Below are positions 51,457 through 59,941 of a stretch of 64,000 bases of DNA, piece by piece. The notes beneath the pieces were generated by a model, which saw nothing but the letters and a program-made list of their open reading frames with translations, did no database searches and was not told where the DNA came from. Each line of letters opens with the position of its first letter. Within the stretch, counting starts at the first letter, position 1. Source of the stretch: S5-327 sp965200975 (GTDB lineage Bacteria; Chloroflexota; Dehalococcoidia; Lucifugimonadales; Australimonadaceae); assembly GCA_965200975.1 (NCBI GenBank), contig OZ241740.1:372001-436000 (forward strand). The letters are read 5' to 3'. The position numbers and the translations under genes are program-made.

Positions 51457-52575
51457 ATGGATGCGAACACACAAAGTGCGGCGATTGCCGCGATACAGAT
51501 TGAGCAGTCAGGCCACCGTATCTTCGTGACTGGGCTAACTGCCAAACAGTTGCTGCAGTCCACGACCATTGACTGGTACGACTCAGCTCTCGCTCCTGGC
51601 GACGAGAATCAGGGGTACCAACGCCCCCCTGAGCGTTCGCGCATCACTCGAATCGGCACATTCCTGCTGAAAGAGTCGGGAGATGGGTTGTATCCCTCAG
51701 CGATTCTCCTCGGGGCGCGGAGCCCTCTACGCTACGACTCAATGACCAGAACCTTGGAGTTGCCCATTGATCACACCTTGCGGGTGATTGACGGGCAGCA
51801 CCGACTGGCGGGACTCCGCTACGCGATTGAGGAGCGTGGGAACGACGCCCTTCCCTACATGGAGATCCCGGTTGTCATCATTGAGGTGAATAGTCGACTG
51901 GAAGAGATGGAGCAGTTCCGCATTATTAATGGGACTGCCAAGTCGGTACGTACGGACCTCGTGAACTCCATTCTCACAGCGATGGCTCAGGAAGAGGGGG
52001 AGAACGCGATTCCGGAGAAGGACCTGTGGAAGGTAATCGTCACGAGGGTCGTTGACCAACTCAATCGTCGCGACGACTCACCTTGGCAGGACGTCCTTCT
52101 GATGCCAGACGAGACCGGTAGGGCGGACGCTCCCTCGAAGGTCATCCGCGCTACTTCCGCAATGACGAGCATCCGCCCGGTCTATGAGTGGCTCATGGAG
52201 TTCGGCGGGTTCCCAAGTAAAACTGCTGATGACCGGGTGAGCCGCTTGTCAGATATCCTCGTCGCCTACTGGCGGGCAATTAGCAACGTGGTGCCGGAAG
52301 CCTTCAGCGAACCAAGGGACTTCGTCATCCAGAAGACACCCGGTATGTTTGCGCTCCATTACCTGCTTAAGGACGCGCTGCTGGGTTACATCTACCGGGG
52401 TCGCAGGGATTGGGATGAGCCTACCTTTCAGGAGTTCATCCAGGACAGTCCCGAAATCTGTGACGCCGAGTTTTGGCGGGGCAGTGCGAACCGTGCGTCA
52501 GGATATGGAGGCATGAAGGGGTTCCGGGAATTGGCAAACCTCCTGATTGACTCTATCGAGACGAATCGCCACTAG
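51457..52575 (+). CDS. DGQHR-domain (DndB-like) protein
   Basis: 372 residues. The family motif VIDGQHRLAGLRYA is present at ~residue 113, preceded by DHTLR. An EMEQFRIINGTAKSVRTDLVN segment follows; in DndB and related proteins this region is the conserved QxFxxINxxxxxVxxxL. DGQHR proteins include DndB, linked to DNA phosphorothioation, and orphan members in mobile elements and defence loci. AAGGAGGT lies 6 nt before ATG 51457. It is the sole gene in the 79-bp-repeat island, and codon use is less GC-rich than the flanks. Confidence 0.82.
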   Translation: MDANTQSAAIAAIQIEQSGHRIFVTGLTAKQLLQSTTIDWYDSALAPGDENQGYQRPPERSRITRIGTFLLKESGDGLYPSAILLGARSPLRYDSMTRTLELPIDHTLRVIDGQHRLAGLRYAIEERGNDALPYMEIPVVIIEVNSRLEEMEQFRIINGTAKSVRTDLVNSILTAMAQEEGENAIPEKDLWKVIVTRVVDQLNRRDDSPWQDVLLMPDETGRADAPSKVIRATSAMTSIRPVYEWLMEFGGFPSKTADDRVSRLSDILVAYWRAISNVVPEAFSEPRDFVIQKTPGMFALHYLLKDALLGYIYRGRRDWDEPTFQEFIQDSPEICDAEFWRGSANRASGYGGMKGFRELANLLIDSIETNRH

Positions 52576-52580
52576 CAAAG

Positions 52581-52623
52581 CTGCAGTGGCTGGCGCAAGT
52601 CCTTATTGCGCCAGCCACTGCAG
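52581..52623 (+). terminator. Perfect 18-bp hairpin after the DGQHR gene
   Basis: CTGCAGTGGCTGGCGCAA (52581-52598) pairs perfectly with 52606-52623 around loop GTCCTTA. It starts 5 bp after the stop codon and ends 2 bp before the right direct repeat. It may be a terminator or the structured end of the element. Confidence 0.75.
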
Positions 52624-52704
52624 CGTCATCGCCGCGTTTGCGTCGCTCACTGTTCTTCAGCGCGGATGGGGCGTATGGCGCGCCACGCGCAGCGGCGCAT
52701 CGGA

Positions 52705-52960
52705 ATGAGCGTTCTATCGAGGGGGTCTGGGGGAGCGGACGCTCTCCCGGTTTTCTGTTGTTCCCACCACACGAGCGCTATCGCGCTCCCGGGAGAGAGC
52801 CCTCTCCCCCGGAGCCCCCTCTTCTACTCCAGAGGGCGCTCGATTCCGAACAGCTGGCAGAGCGCGCGCAGCCCCCATCCTGCTCATGTACAATCGCCCG
52901 TGACCCCACGACCGCCAAGCTGTTCGAGCGCCGCGCGCGGCGCATACCGAGGAGGCGCCA
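52705..52960. other. Intergenic region with REP-like copy 3
   Basis: 52721-52748 is identical to the REP-like cores at 4242-4269 and 9611-9638. A TACAAT -10-like element lies at 52889-52894, about 65 bp before the disulfide oxidoreductase gene. No gene is supported. Confidence 0.6.
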
Positions 52961-53698
52961 ATGCCACACTTGCGAGATGAAGACCGCAAGATGCTCGAAG
53001 ACCGCTTCGCCGAGACGCTCACCGACGATGTGCGGATCCTGCTGTTCGCCGAGTCGGAAGCGAGGAGCATACTCAGCCTCCCAGGCAGGCCCGCCCCCGC
53101 GTCCGACGGCGCCGCCCAGGCCGCGCGGCTCACGCGGGAGCTTCTCGCCGAGCTTGCCGAAACGTCGCCCAAGCTTTCGCTCGAAGTGCTCGATGTGCAC
53201 GGCGACGGCGCCGAAGAGGCGAAGCGCCTGGAGATCGAGCAGGTGCCCGCCATCGTGCTCGACGGGAGCGAGGGACGGGTGCGCTTCTACGGCGCGCCGG
53301 TCGGAAACGAGTTCCCCACCATCCTCACCGGCATCGAGTCGCTGTCGAACTCGGCGCCGGTGCTCAGCGACCACGTCGCCGCGGCAGTGCGCGACCGCAT
53401 CGTCGACGATGTGCATCTGCGCGTGTTCGTGACCCCCACCTGACCGCACTGCCCCCGTGTGGCCCGTGCGGCCCACGCATTCGCCATCGCCAACCCTCAC
53501 GTGAAGGCGGAGGTCATCGAGGCGCAGGAGTTCCCGGAGATGTCGCGCCGCTACCAGGTGATGGGCGTGCCCAAGACCGTCATCAACGACAAGGACGAGT
53601 TCGTGGGAGGCGTCCCCGACGAGATATTTGTGAACGCTGTGCTCGAATCGACCGGGCGTGCCGCCGTTGATTGGGAGGCGGAGCTCAGCGGCGCGTAG
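52961..53698 (+). CDS. Protein disulfide oxidoreductase (two thioredoxin folds) with in-frame TGA: probable selenoprotein
   Basis: Read through TGA 53441-53443, the product is 245 residues, matching PDO-type (glutaredoxin-like domain) proteins. Fold 1 (~15-120) has the cis-Pro segment EIEQVPAIVLDG but no CxxC. Fold 2 (~150-230) reads LRVFVTPT-U-PHCPRVARAAHAF, then EFPEMSRRYQVMGVPKTVIN with its cis-Pro. The TGA replaces the first Cys of C-P-H-C at residue 161; Cys164 is intact. Both halves are in one frame with normal codon use and conserved spacing. ATG 52961 follows AGGAGG. A bSECIS-like hairpin lies at 53457-53478. The alternative is a nonsense mutation or sequencing error. Confidence 0.8.
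53457..53478 (+). promoter_or_regulatory. Putative bacterial SECIS hairpin
   Basis: Pairs G57-C78, U58-G77 (wobble), G59-C76, U60-A75, then a bulged C74. The upper stem is GGCC (53461-53464) with GGCC (53470-53473), and the apical loop is CGUGC (53465-53469) with G at its second position. The loop starts 21 nt after the UGA, within the spacing I recall for bacterial SECIS elements. GC-rich DNA forms hairpins easily, so this is supportive only. Confidence 0.5.
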
Positions 53699-54941
53699 CC
53701 GGAGGGCGCACCGCCGCCAGCAGCGCGCCGGCGGCCAGCAGCAGCGCGATGGAGACAACCCAGGCGGGCGTGTAGACGCCCGCCTCGTCGCGCAGGTAGC
53801 CCGTAACCGGAAATGCGAGCGCGCCGACGCCCACCGTAACCGGGATAGTCAGCCCCCGGATGTCGCCCTGATGCCTGCGCCCGAAGTGGTTGGCCCACAT
53901 TACGCTCTGCGCCACGTGCGTCGTCTGGAACCCCAGCGCGTAGCCGATGTTCGCCGCGAACAGCCAAAAGAGGCCGTCGACGACGACCAGCCCAATGGCG
54001 CAGAACGCGCCGGCGGCCACTCCCGCCATGAGGATGCCCCGCGCCGGCAGGCGGTCGAGCGCTCTCCCCAGCGCGACGCTCGCTGCAATGGCGACGACGG
54101 CGTCCACGGCGATAGCGCCCGCAACGATCGGCGGACTGAGGCCGCGCTCGATGAAGTGAGGCACACGGAAGATGGCGAGCGCGGAGAGTCCGTAAGAGAG
54201 GGCGGTGAAGCCCGCCAGCATCAGCCAGAATCTGCCGGTGCGCAGCGCCTGCGCCCGCGTCAGCGACCGCCCGCTCTCCCGTATCCGCGCCCGCCCCGGC
54301 GCAGCGGCTCTCGGCGCTACGGCGTCGGAGGGGCGGCGTCCGCCGTCGGGCGCGAGGCCGATATCTTCGGGACAGCGGCGCAGCAGGAACGCCAACGGGG
54401 CGACGATAGCTGTCCCGGTAAGCGCGAGGATAGTCAGCGCGTCGCGCCAGCCGTAGAGGTCGATGAGCAGCTGCGTCAGCGGATAGTAGACGGCGACGCC
54501 CAGGGGCGTCCCCGCCAGCGCGACGCCCATCGCGAGCCCGCGCCTCCGCACAAACCACTGCGCCACGGGAGCGCTGGCCTGCAGGTCGTTCGCCCGCCCC
54601 ATTCCGACAAGCCCCATCACGGCGAAAGCGAGCATCAGCTCCCAAACGGCGCCGACGCGCGACAGCCAGAGAGTCAGGCCGCCGGCGACGAGCGCAGCGG
54701 CCAGCACGGGGATGCGGGGGCCGCGCAAGTCGAGGATGCGCCCTATCAGCGGCCCGGCGGCGAGTATCATCGCCAGGCGCGCGAACACTGCCCATCCGAA
54801 AGTCGAGGCGCTCCAGCCTAGCTCCGCGGACATCGGGCCGATGAACAGGGCGAAGTTCGCCCCGGCGAGCCCGACGCCCACGGCACCGAACACGCCAAGG
54901 ACGCCGACGACTATCCACCCGTAGAGCGGTTTGGGGGGCAT
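53685..54941 (-). CDS. Major facilitator superfamily transporter (OFA/MCT-like)
   Basis: 418 residues from ATG 54941 (MPPKPLYGWIVVGVLGVFGAVG), 12 hydrophobic helices with a central hydrophilic loop around residues 190-220. GPLIGRILDLRGPRIPVL is the motif-A loop, RRRGLAMGVALAGTPLG the TM4-5 region. It resembles monocarboxylate/oxalate-formate-type carriers. The 3' end overlaps the oxidoreductase gene by 14 bp (convergent). The adjacent Rieske 3 gene on the same strand suggests uptake of its substrate. Confidence 0.87.
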   Translation of the reverse strand: MPPKPLYGWIVVGVLGVFGAVGVGLAGANFALFIGPMSAELGWSASTFGWAVFARLAMILAAGPLIGRILDLRGPRIPVLAAALVAGGLTLWLSRVGAVWELMLAFAVMGLVGMGRANDLQASAPVAQWFVRRRGLAMGVALAGTPLGVAVYYPLTQLLIDLYGWRDALTILALTGTAIVAPLAFLLRRCPEDIGLAPDGGRRPSDAVAPRAAAPGRARIRESGRSLTRAQALRTGRFWLMLAGFTALSYGLSALAIFRVPHFIERGLSPPIVAGAIAVDAVVAIAASVALGRALDRLPARGILMAGVAAGAFCAIGLVVVDGLFWLFAANIGYALGFQTTHVAQSVMWANHFGRRHQGDIRGLTIPVTVGVGALAFPVTGYLRDEAGVYTPAWVVSIALLLAAGALLAAVRPPATRR

Positions 54942-54973
54942 CCCCCTTGCCTCTGCCGCGCGAGGGCGGCTAC

Positions 54974-56260
54974 TCAGGCGGCGCCTACGTACATTCTGTC
55001 CATAAGCGCGTCCTGCCAGCGGACGCTTCGGGGCAGCACATCCTCGATGGCGCGAATGTGATAGCAGGCGTCGTTGGCGCCGAGCGGAACGCCGCCGTCC
55101 TCCACTGCGCGCACTGCTTGCATCAGCATCTTGCGGGCAGTGATGACTGCGCGGTCGGTCTGTCCCAGGTGCTCCTGGCTGCGGTCGACGATGGGCCCCA
55201 TCGCCTCCTGCACCGCGCGGTCCTGCGCGTTGATGCCCTTGATGCCGGTGAACGTGTCGGTGCGCTGCAGCTCCCGGTCGATCATCCAGTCGTTGCGGGG
55301 ATTGCGGACGCTCCGCCATGTCGCCTGGTCGACGTCGTCGGGGCCGTTGCCGGTGAGCAGCTCGTCGCGCTCGGCCTGCGTGAGAGGCTCGTCGAGCGTG
55401 TAGAACCAGTTCCACACCATCGTGCTCTCGTCGTCGATGGGCACCCAGTGGTGGCCGGCGATTTTGAACTTGAACCACGAGCCGTCGTTGTTGAGCTGCG
55501 CCGCGCGGATCTGCACATGCGGCATCACGAAGTGGTAGGTGCGCACGTAGTTGGAGTCCTTGCCGGGAAGCGCGCGTATGGAGCCGTAGCGGTAGCCGTA
55601 GTCGGTGGGCTCGACCTCGAGTTTCGAGGCGATCCCTTCGGCGCGGAGGCCGTCGAGTCCGGCGGCGCCGCCCTTGCCGAACTTGCGGTGGAGGAACGAC
55701 GAGTGCACGGAGTCGATGCCGCCCTCGAGGGCTTGCAGCCAGTTGCACTCTTCAATGACCTTGGAGGCGTGCCTGTGGGATTGCGGCTGGCGCACGAACT
55801 CGAAGCTCGGCTCCGGCGGCGTCTGCTCCCTGGGCCCCATGTACGCCCAGATCACGCCGCCAAGCTCGATGGCGGGGTAGGCCGTGAGGCGCACCTTTCG
55901 GCTGAAGTCGTACTCTGCAGGCTCGTTCGGCATATCGACGCATGCGCCGGAGACGTCGAACTTCCATCCGTGGTAGACGCAGCGGATGCCGTTCTCTTCG
56001 TTGCGGCCCAGGTAGAGCGATGTGAGGCGGTGAGGGCACCACTCGCTCACAAGGCCGAAGCGGTTGGAGGAGTCGCGGAAGGCGATGAGATTCTCGCCGA
56101 GCAGCCTCACGCGCACGGGGTCGCAGTCGGGGCGGGGCAGTTCATGAGAGACGAGGACGGGCTGCCAATAGCGGCGCATCAACTCGCCCATTGGCGTGCC
56201 GGGCCCAACCCGGGTGAGCCGTTCGTTGTCTTGCACAGATGCGGGCGTTCTACCGCTCAC
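54974..56260 (-). CDS. Aromatic ring-hydroxylating dioxygenase, alpha subunit (Rieske 3)
   Basis: 428 residues. Rieske ligands: EWCPHRLTSLYLG and CVYHGWKF. The mononuclear iron motif is DSVHSSFLH (D-x2-H-x4-H) after CNWLQALEGGI. The N-terminus NERLTRVGPGTPMGELMRRYWQPV is shared with the other Rieske proteins here. It is closer to Rieske 2 (46113-47357) than to Rieske 1. It is 32 bp upstream of the MFS gene on the same strand, probably one transport/oxygenation unit. Confidence 0.91.
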   Translation of the reverse strand: MSGRTPASVQDNERLTRVGPGTPMGELMRRYWQPVLVSHELPRPDCDPVRVRLLGENLIAFRDSSNRFGLVSEWCPHRLTSLYLGRNEENGIRCVYHGWKFDVSGACVDMPNEPAEYDFSRKVRLTAYPAIELGGVIWAYMGPREQTPPEPSFEFVRQPQSHRHASKVIEECNWLQALEGGIDSVHSSFLHRKFGKGGAAGLDGLRAEGIASKLEVEPTDYGYRYGSIRALPGKDSNYVRTYHFVMPHVQIRAAQLNNDGSWFKFKIAGHHWVPIDDESTMVWNWFYTLDEPLTQAERDELLTGNGPDDVDQATWRSVRNPRNDWMIDRELQRTDTFTGIKGINAQDRAVQEAMGPIVDRSQEHLGQTDRAVITARKMLMQAVRAVEDGGVPLGANDACYHIRAIEDVLPRSVRWQDALMDRMYVGAA

Positions 56261-56394
56261 GGCGCGCGCTTGTCAATTCGCTTGCGCTCCTGATGAGCCG
56301 CACCTGTGGAGAAGCGTCCATTTTGGCGATGATTGGCTTGCAGCAGCGCGACGCCGGAACGTCCATGATAGCGACAGCGACGAGGAGGGCGGCG

Positions 56395-57432
56395 TTAGCG
56401 CGCGGGCGCTGCCGGGAGAGCGTCGGCGGCGTGAGCGCGGGGCGCTTCGAGCATCAGCGCTTCGAGCGCGAGTCGCGGGTTGGCGTTGCGGTCGAGCCGC
56501 TCGATGGTCTGCATGATGTCGTGCGCCCACCGAACGACCTGGGCGGGCGTGAGAGACGCGGCTTGCCGCTCGAGGGTCGCGCGCCACGAAAGATTGACGA
56601 TGCGTTCGCCCTTGCCGTGCTGCATCAGCAGCAGGTCGCGCATCCACTGCAGCCACAGATAGAGCTCCTCGCGCCCGGCGGCGCGGTCGCGCTGAAAGCG
56701 CCGCGCAAGCTCGTCGGCGTAGCCGAACCGTGACTCGACGCCGGCTTCCGCTACGTCGGCGATGCGTTCGAGCCGCTGGTGGACGACCGCGTAGAGCGTA
56801 TCATCGCGGCTGGCGCCGACGGCCCAGCCCAGACGTCCCCTCGAGAGCCGGGCGAGCACCTCCGACTGCTCGGCGGAGACGCCTTCCTCCTCGCGGAGGA
56901 TGCGCGCGACCTCGTCCACCGGCAGCGGCGAAAACTCTAGCGTCTGGCACCGGGATCGGATAGTGGGGAGGATGGTGTCGGCGTTGTCGCTGGTGAGCAG
57001 GATGACCACGTCCGGCGGCGGCTCCTCGAGCACCTTGAGGAGCGCGTTGGCGGCGTCCTGGCTCAAGCGGTCGGCGCCGTGGATGATGAACACGCGGGTG
57101 CGGCCCTCGTAGGGGCGCAGGTGCGCGGAGCTGATGAGGTCGCGGACGGCCTCGATGCCGATGACGGTGCGCGGCCCCTCCGCCGCCTCGGGGTCGACGC
57201 TGATCTGCCGCACGTCGGCGTGGAGCCCGGAGGCGACGCGCGCGCAGGCGTTGCACGCGCCGCAGGGCGGCGCCGCCTCCGCGCAGTTCAGCGCCTGTGC
57301 GAACTGCAGGGCGAGCGTCGTTTTCCCCAGATGGGCGGGACCGGCGAACAGATAAGCGTGGTGGAGGCGGCCCTCGGCGAGCGAACGCTCGAGCGTCCGC
57401 ACCACGAGTCCGTTGCCGTGGATGCGCAGCAC
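56395..57432 (-). CDS. holB: DNA polymerase III subunit delta'
   Basis: 345-residue clamp-loader subunit. FAGPAHLGKTTLALQFAQ is the P-loop. The four-cysteine zinc module is CAEAAPPCGACNACARV. IHGADRLSQDAANALLKVLEEPP is the DnaX/HolB SRC-region signature, and IRSRCQTLEF follows. The C-terminal helical domain completes the clamp-loader fold. The gene starts 1 bp after the lysA stop, so lysA-holB are co-transcribed. Confidence 0.92.
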   Translation of the reverse strand: MLRIHGNGLVVRTLERSLAEGRLHHAYLFAGPAHLGKTTLALQFAQALNCAEAAPPCGACNACARVASGLHADVRQISVDPEAAEGPRTVIGIEAVRDLISSAHLRPYEGRTRVFIIHGADRLSQDAANALLKVLEEPPPDVVILLTSDNADTILPTIRSRCQTLEFSPLPVDEVARILREEEGVSAEQSEVLARLSRGRLGWAVGASRDDTLYAVVHQRLERIADVAEAGVESRFGYADELARRFQRDRAAGREELYLWLQWMRDLLLMQHGKGERIVNLSWRATLERQAASLTPAQVVRWAHDIMQTIERLDRNANPRLALEALMLEAPRAHAADALPAAPAR

Positions 57433-57433
57433 T

Positions 57434-58726
57434 CTACACGACGTCCTGCGCCATCATATCGGCGTAGGACTCCCGCCGGCGGATGAGCTCCGCCTGACCG
57501 TTGGCCGCCATAACGATAGCGGGCCTGCCGTTGAGGTTGTAGGGGCTGGCCATCGACGGGGCGTAGGCGCCGGACGCGGGAATGGCGACGAGGTCGCCGG
57601 CCTCCACGCGGGCGAGCGCGGCGTCCTTCACTAGAACATCGCCCGATTCGCAGTACTTGCCTGCGATAGTAACTGTCTGATCGGCGGGGGCGGCGGCGCG
57701 CGTTGCGGCGATGGCGATGTAGCGCGCGCCGTAGAGGGCGGGGCGAATGTTGTCGCCCATTCCGCCGTCGACCGCGACGTAGGTGCGGACGCCCGGGATC
57801 TCCTTGATTGCGCCGACGGTATAGAGGGCGACGCCCGCAGGGCCGGAGAGGGAGCGTCCCGGCTCGATAGTAAGCTCCGGACGAGGCAGTCCGTGCGTCT
57901 CGCAGCCTTCGAGCAGCGCGCCGACGATCGCCTCGGCGTAGGCGTCCTGCGAGGGGGGCGCGTCGTCCTCGGTGTAGGCGATGGCGAACCCGCCGCCCGG
58001 GCTGAAGCGTTGCAGCTCGAGGCCGTACTCGCGCATCTGCGCGGCGAACCGCAGCACGCGCTCGATAGCCTCGGTGTACGGCTCGAGCTCGAATATCGGC
58101 GAGCCGAGATGGAAGTGCAGCCCCTGCAAGTCCAGATTGGGCGCCGCGATCGCTTGCCGGACAGCCTCGTCGGCTTGTCCCGTCTCGATGGGGAAGCCGA
58201 ACTTGCTGTCGAGGACGCCGGTGGTGGTGAGCCGGTGCGTGTGCGGATCGATGGAGGGCGATACGCGCACGAGCACGGGCTGCGCGCGCCCCGCCTCGCC
58301 CGCGGCCTCGTCGAGCACGGCAAGCTCGTGGAAGCTATCGACGACGAAGCGTCCGACGCCCCACTCGACGGCCTCGCGGATCTCCTGGGGAGTCTTGTTG
58401 TTGCCGTGGAAATCGACCGTGGCCAGATCGACGCCGGCAGCCCGCAGAACGGCCAGTTCGCCTCCTGAAACGACGTCGAACCCCAAGCCGAGGTCTGCGA
58501 AGCGCCGGGCCAGACCGACGTTGATGAACGCCTTGCAAGCGTAGACGACCCGGCTTTCGGCGTAACGCGAGCGGAAGGCGTTGATGAAGCCCTCGGCCTG
58601 CGCGCGAAGCGTAGCCTCGTCGAACACATAGAGGGGCGTGCCGAACTCGCGAGCGAGGTCCGCGACGTCGCAGCCGCCGATCTCTAGCCGTCCGGAGTCG
58701 TTGACTGCCGTCGTGTGGGGGAACAC
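57434..58726 (-). CDS. lysA: Diaminopimelate decarboxylase
   Basis: 430-residue PLP enzyme making lysine from meso-diaminopimelate. VVYACKAFINVGLARRF contains the PLP Lys. VDFHGNNKTPQEI, FHLGSPI, FSPGGGFAIAY (phosphate-binding Gly loop), EPGRSLSGPAG and KYCESGD (catalytic Cys from the second subunit) follow. Barrel and beta-domain lengths are normal. It sits between lexA and holB on the minus strand. Confidence 0.95.
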   Translation of the reverse strand: MFPHTTAVNDSGRLEIGGCDVADLAREFGTPLYVFDEATLRAQAEGFINAFRSRYAESRVVYACKAFINVGLARRFADLGLGFDVVSGGELAVLRAAGVDLATVDFHGNNKTPQEIREAVEWGVGRFVVDSFHELAVLDEAAGEAGRAQPVLVRVSPSIDPHTHRLTTTGVLDSKFGFPIETGQADEAVRQAIAAPNLDLQGLHFHLGSPIFELEPYTEAIERVLRFAAQMREYGLELQRFSPGGGFAIAYTEDDAPPSQDAYAEAIVGALLEGCETHGLPRPELTIEPGRSLSGPAGVALYTVGAIKEIPGVRTYVAVDGGMGDNIRPALYGARYIAIAATRAAAPADQTVTIAGKYCESGDVLVKDAALARVEAGDLVAIPASGAYAPSMASPYNLNGRPAIVMAANGQAELIRRRESYADMMAQDVV

Positions 58727-58856
58727 CTTCGAAGAGAGGGGAGTGGCCAGTAAAATCTCCTTGCGTGAGCGAAGACTCAGGATACCGCACGCGAACGGGA
58801 GAGGGGGTCGACTCTCTCCGGGGAGACGCGCCCGAAAAATCGGGAGAGAGCGTTCG

Positions 58857-58868
58857 CCCCCCCCCCCC
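58857..58868. repeat. Homopolymer run of 12 C
   Basis: Lies in the lysA/lexA spacer inside a diverged REP-like region (GGGAGAGAGCGTTCG followed by the C run). Such a run is prone to slippage. Confidence 0.7.
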
Positions 58869-58908
58869 GATGCCCCTCCCGTTGCCGTAGGGGAGAGCGG
58901 CGCTGCGG

Positions 58909-59556
58909 CTACGCCACCCGGCGCATAACGGCGACGACGCGTCCATGGACCTGCACCTGGTCGGCGGGCACGATGATGGGGTCCATTTCGCTGTTGGCCG
59001 GCATCAGGCGCACCTGGTCGCCTTCGAGATGGAAGTGCTTGAGCGTCGCCTCCTCCCTGAGAGGGAGCCAGGCGGCGACCATATCGCCGTTGTTCGCCTG
59101 CGACGTCGAGCGGAGCACAACGATGTCGCCGTCGGCGATCAGCGCGTCGATCATCGAAGTCCCCTTCACGCGCAGAGCGAACAGATTGCCGGCGTTGCGA
59201 GGCATAAGCTCGGGCGGGAGCGCCACCGTATCGCGGTCGGCGTCGGCGTAGGCGCCGGACTCGGGAACGGGGATGGGCTGGCCGGCGGCGATGGCGCCCA
59301 GCAGAGGGACGCGCGTAACCTCCTCGAGCTGCGGGCCGTCGTCGTCGTTGACCAGCTCTATCGCGCGGGAGATGTCGGGAGAGCGCCGGATGCGCCCCTC
59401 GCGTTCGAGAATGCGCAGGTTGTAATCGACAACCGACGTCGAGCTGATGCCGCAGCCGATCTGGATGTCGCGGACGGACGGCATGTAGCTGCGGTCGGCG
59501 TGGTAGTCGCGGATGAACTCGAGGATGGACTCCTGGCGGGACGACAGGTTACGCAT
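58909..59556 (-). CDS. lexA: LexA repressor
   Basis: 215-residue SOS repressor. The winged-helix DNA-binding domain is residues ~1-70: RQESILEFIRDYH and YMPSVRDIQIGCGISSTSVV as recognition helices. The S24 peptidase domain has VKGTSMIDALIADGD (catalytic Ser) and LPLREEATLKHFH (catalytic Lys). The cleavage site is probably the LLGAIAAGQPIP segment, where Ala-Ala replaces Ala-Gly. A LexA box lies 18-29 bp upstream, indicating autoregulation. Confidence 0.95.
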   Translation of the reverse strand: MRNLSSRQESILEFIRDYHADRSYMPSVRDIQIGCGISSTSVVDYNLRILEREGRIRRSPDISRAIELVNDDDGPQLEEVTRVPLLGAIAAGQPIPVPESGAYADADRDTVALPPELMPRNAGNLFALRVKGTSMIDALIADGDIVVLRSTSQANNGDMVAAWLPLREEATLKHFHLEGDQVRLMPANSEMDPIIVPADQVQVHGRVVAVMRRVA

Positions 59557-59573
59557 GTGGCCTCCACGGCTTA

Positions 59574-59585
59574 GAACGTGCGTTC
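59574..59585. promoter_or_regulatory. LexA (SOS) box
   Basis: GAACGTGCGTTC, an exact GAAC-N4-GTTC palindrome of the Gram-positive/Chloroflexi type, 18 bp upstream of the lexA start. A CTGAACAGT motif overlaps its right edge (59585-59593). Confidence 0.85.
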
Positions 59586-59722
59586 TGAACAGTAGCTGGC
59601 CAACCCCGATGCTGTCAACGGGAATTTGACGCGAAGCGCGTAGATGGAGCGCAAAGAGGTAGCGCGAAGCTCCTTCTTGAGCGCTGACGGGCGGGAACAG
59701 GCGGGGCGACTCTCCGTTCGGC

Positions 59723-59941
59723 TCATTCAGGAACAGAGAAGAACAGAGCAGCAGAGAGGATCACCAACAGGGCAAGGAGGAGTAGCCCTCCGCCTGCAAT
59801 CGCGGCGCACATTGGCTTCACGGCCCATTCGCCGGCGATCCTGCGGTAGCGCAGCCCGAGGAAGATCAGCGCTGCGCCGAGCACGACCAACGGCGTTGTA
59901 AGCGCCACTAGAGACACGATGGCGGAGATAAGGGCGACCAT
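59723..59941 (-). CDS. Small two-helix membrane protein
   Basis: 72 residues with two hydrophobic segments (VALTTPLVVLGAALIFLGL and GGGLLLLALLVILSAALFF) joined by a short basic loop, RYRRIAGEW. No family recognised. ATG 59941 directly adjoins the stop of the cupin gene on the same strand, so it is probably its co-transcribed downstream partner. The shadow frames in this stretch are less convincing. Confidence 0.55.
   Translation of the reverse strand: MVALISAIVSLVALTTPLVVLGAALIFLGLRYRRIAGEWAVKPMCAAIAGGGLLLLALLVILSAALFFSVPE

Larger units (their letters stand above)
51296..52704. mobile_element. DGQHR-gene island between 79-bp direct repeats
   Basis: 51296-51374 and 52626-52704 are 79-bp direct repeats with one mismatch (C at 51321, T at 52651). 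Both encode the C-terminus of the phosphatidyltransferase in frame, so the neighbour's 3' end is duplicated around a ~1.25-kb insert. The insert holds one gene of visibly lower GC plus a perfect 18-bp-stem hairpin. There is no recombinase gene. Confidence 0.8.
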
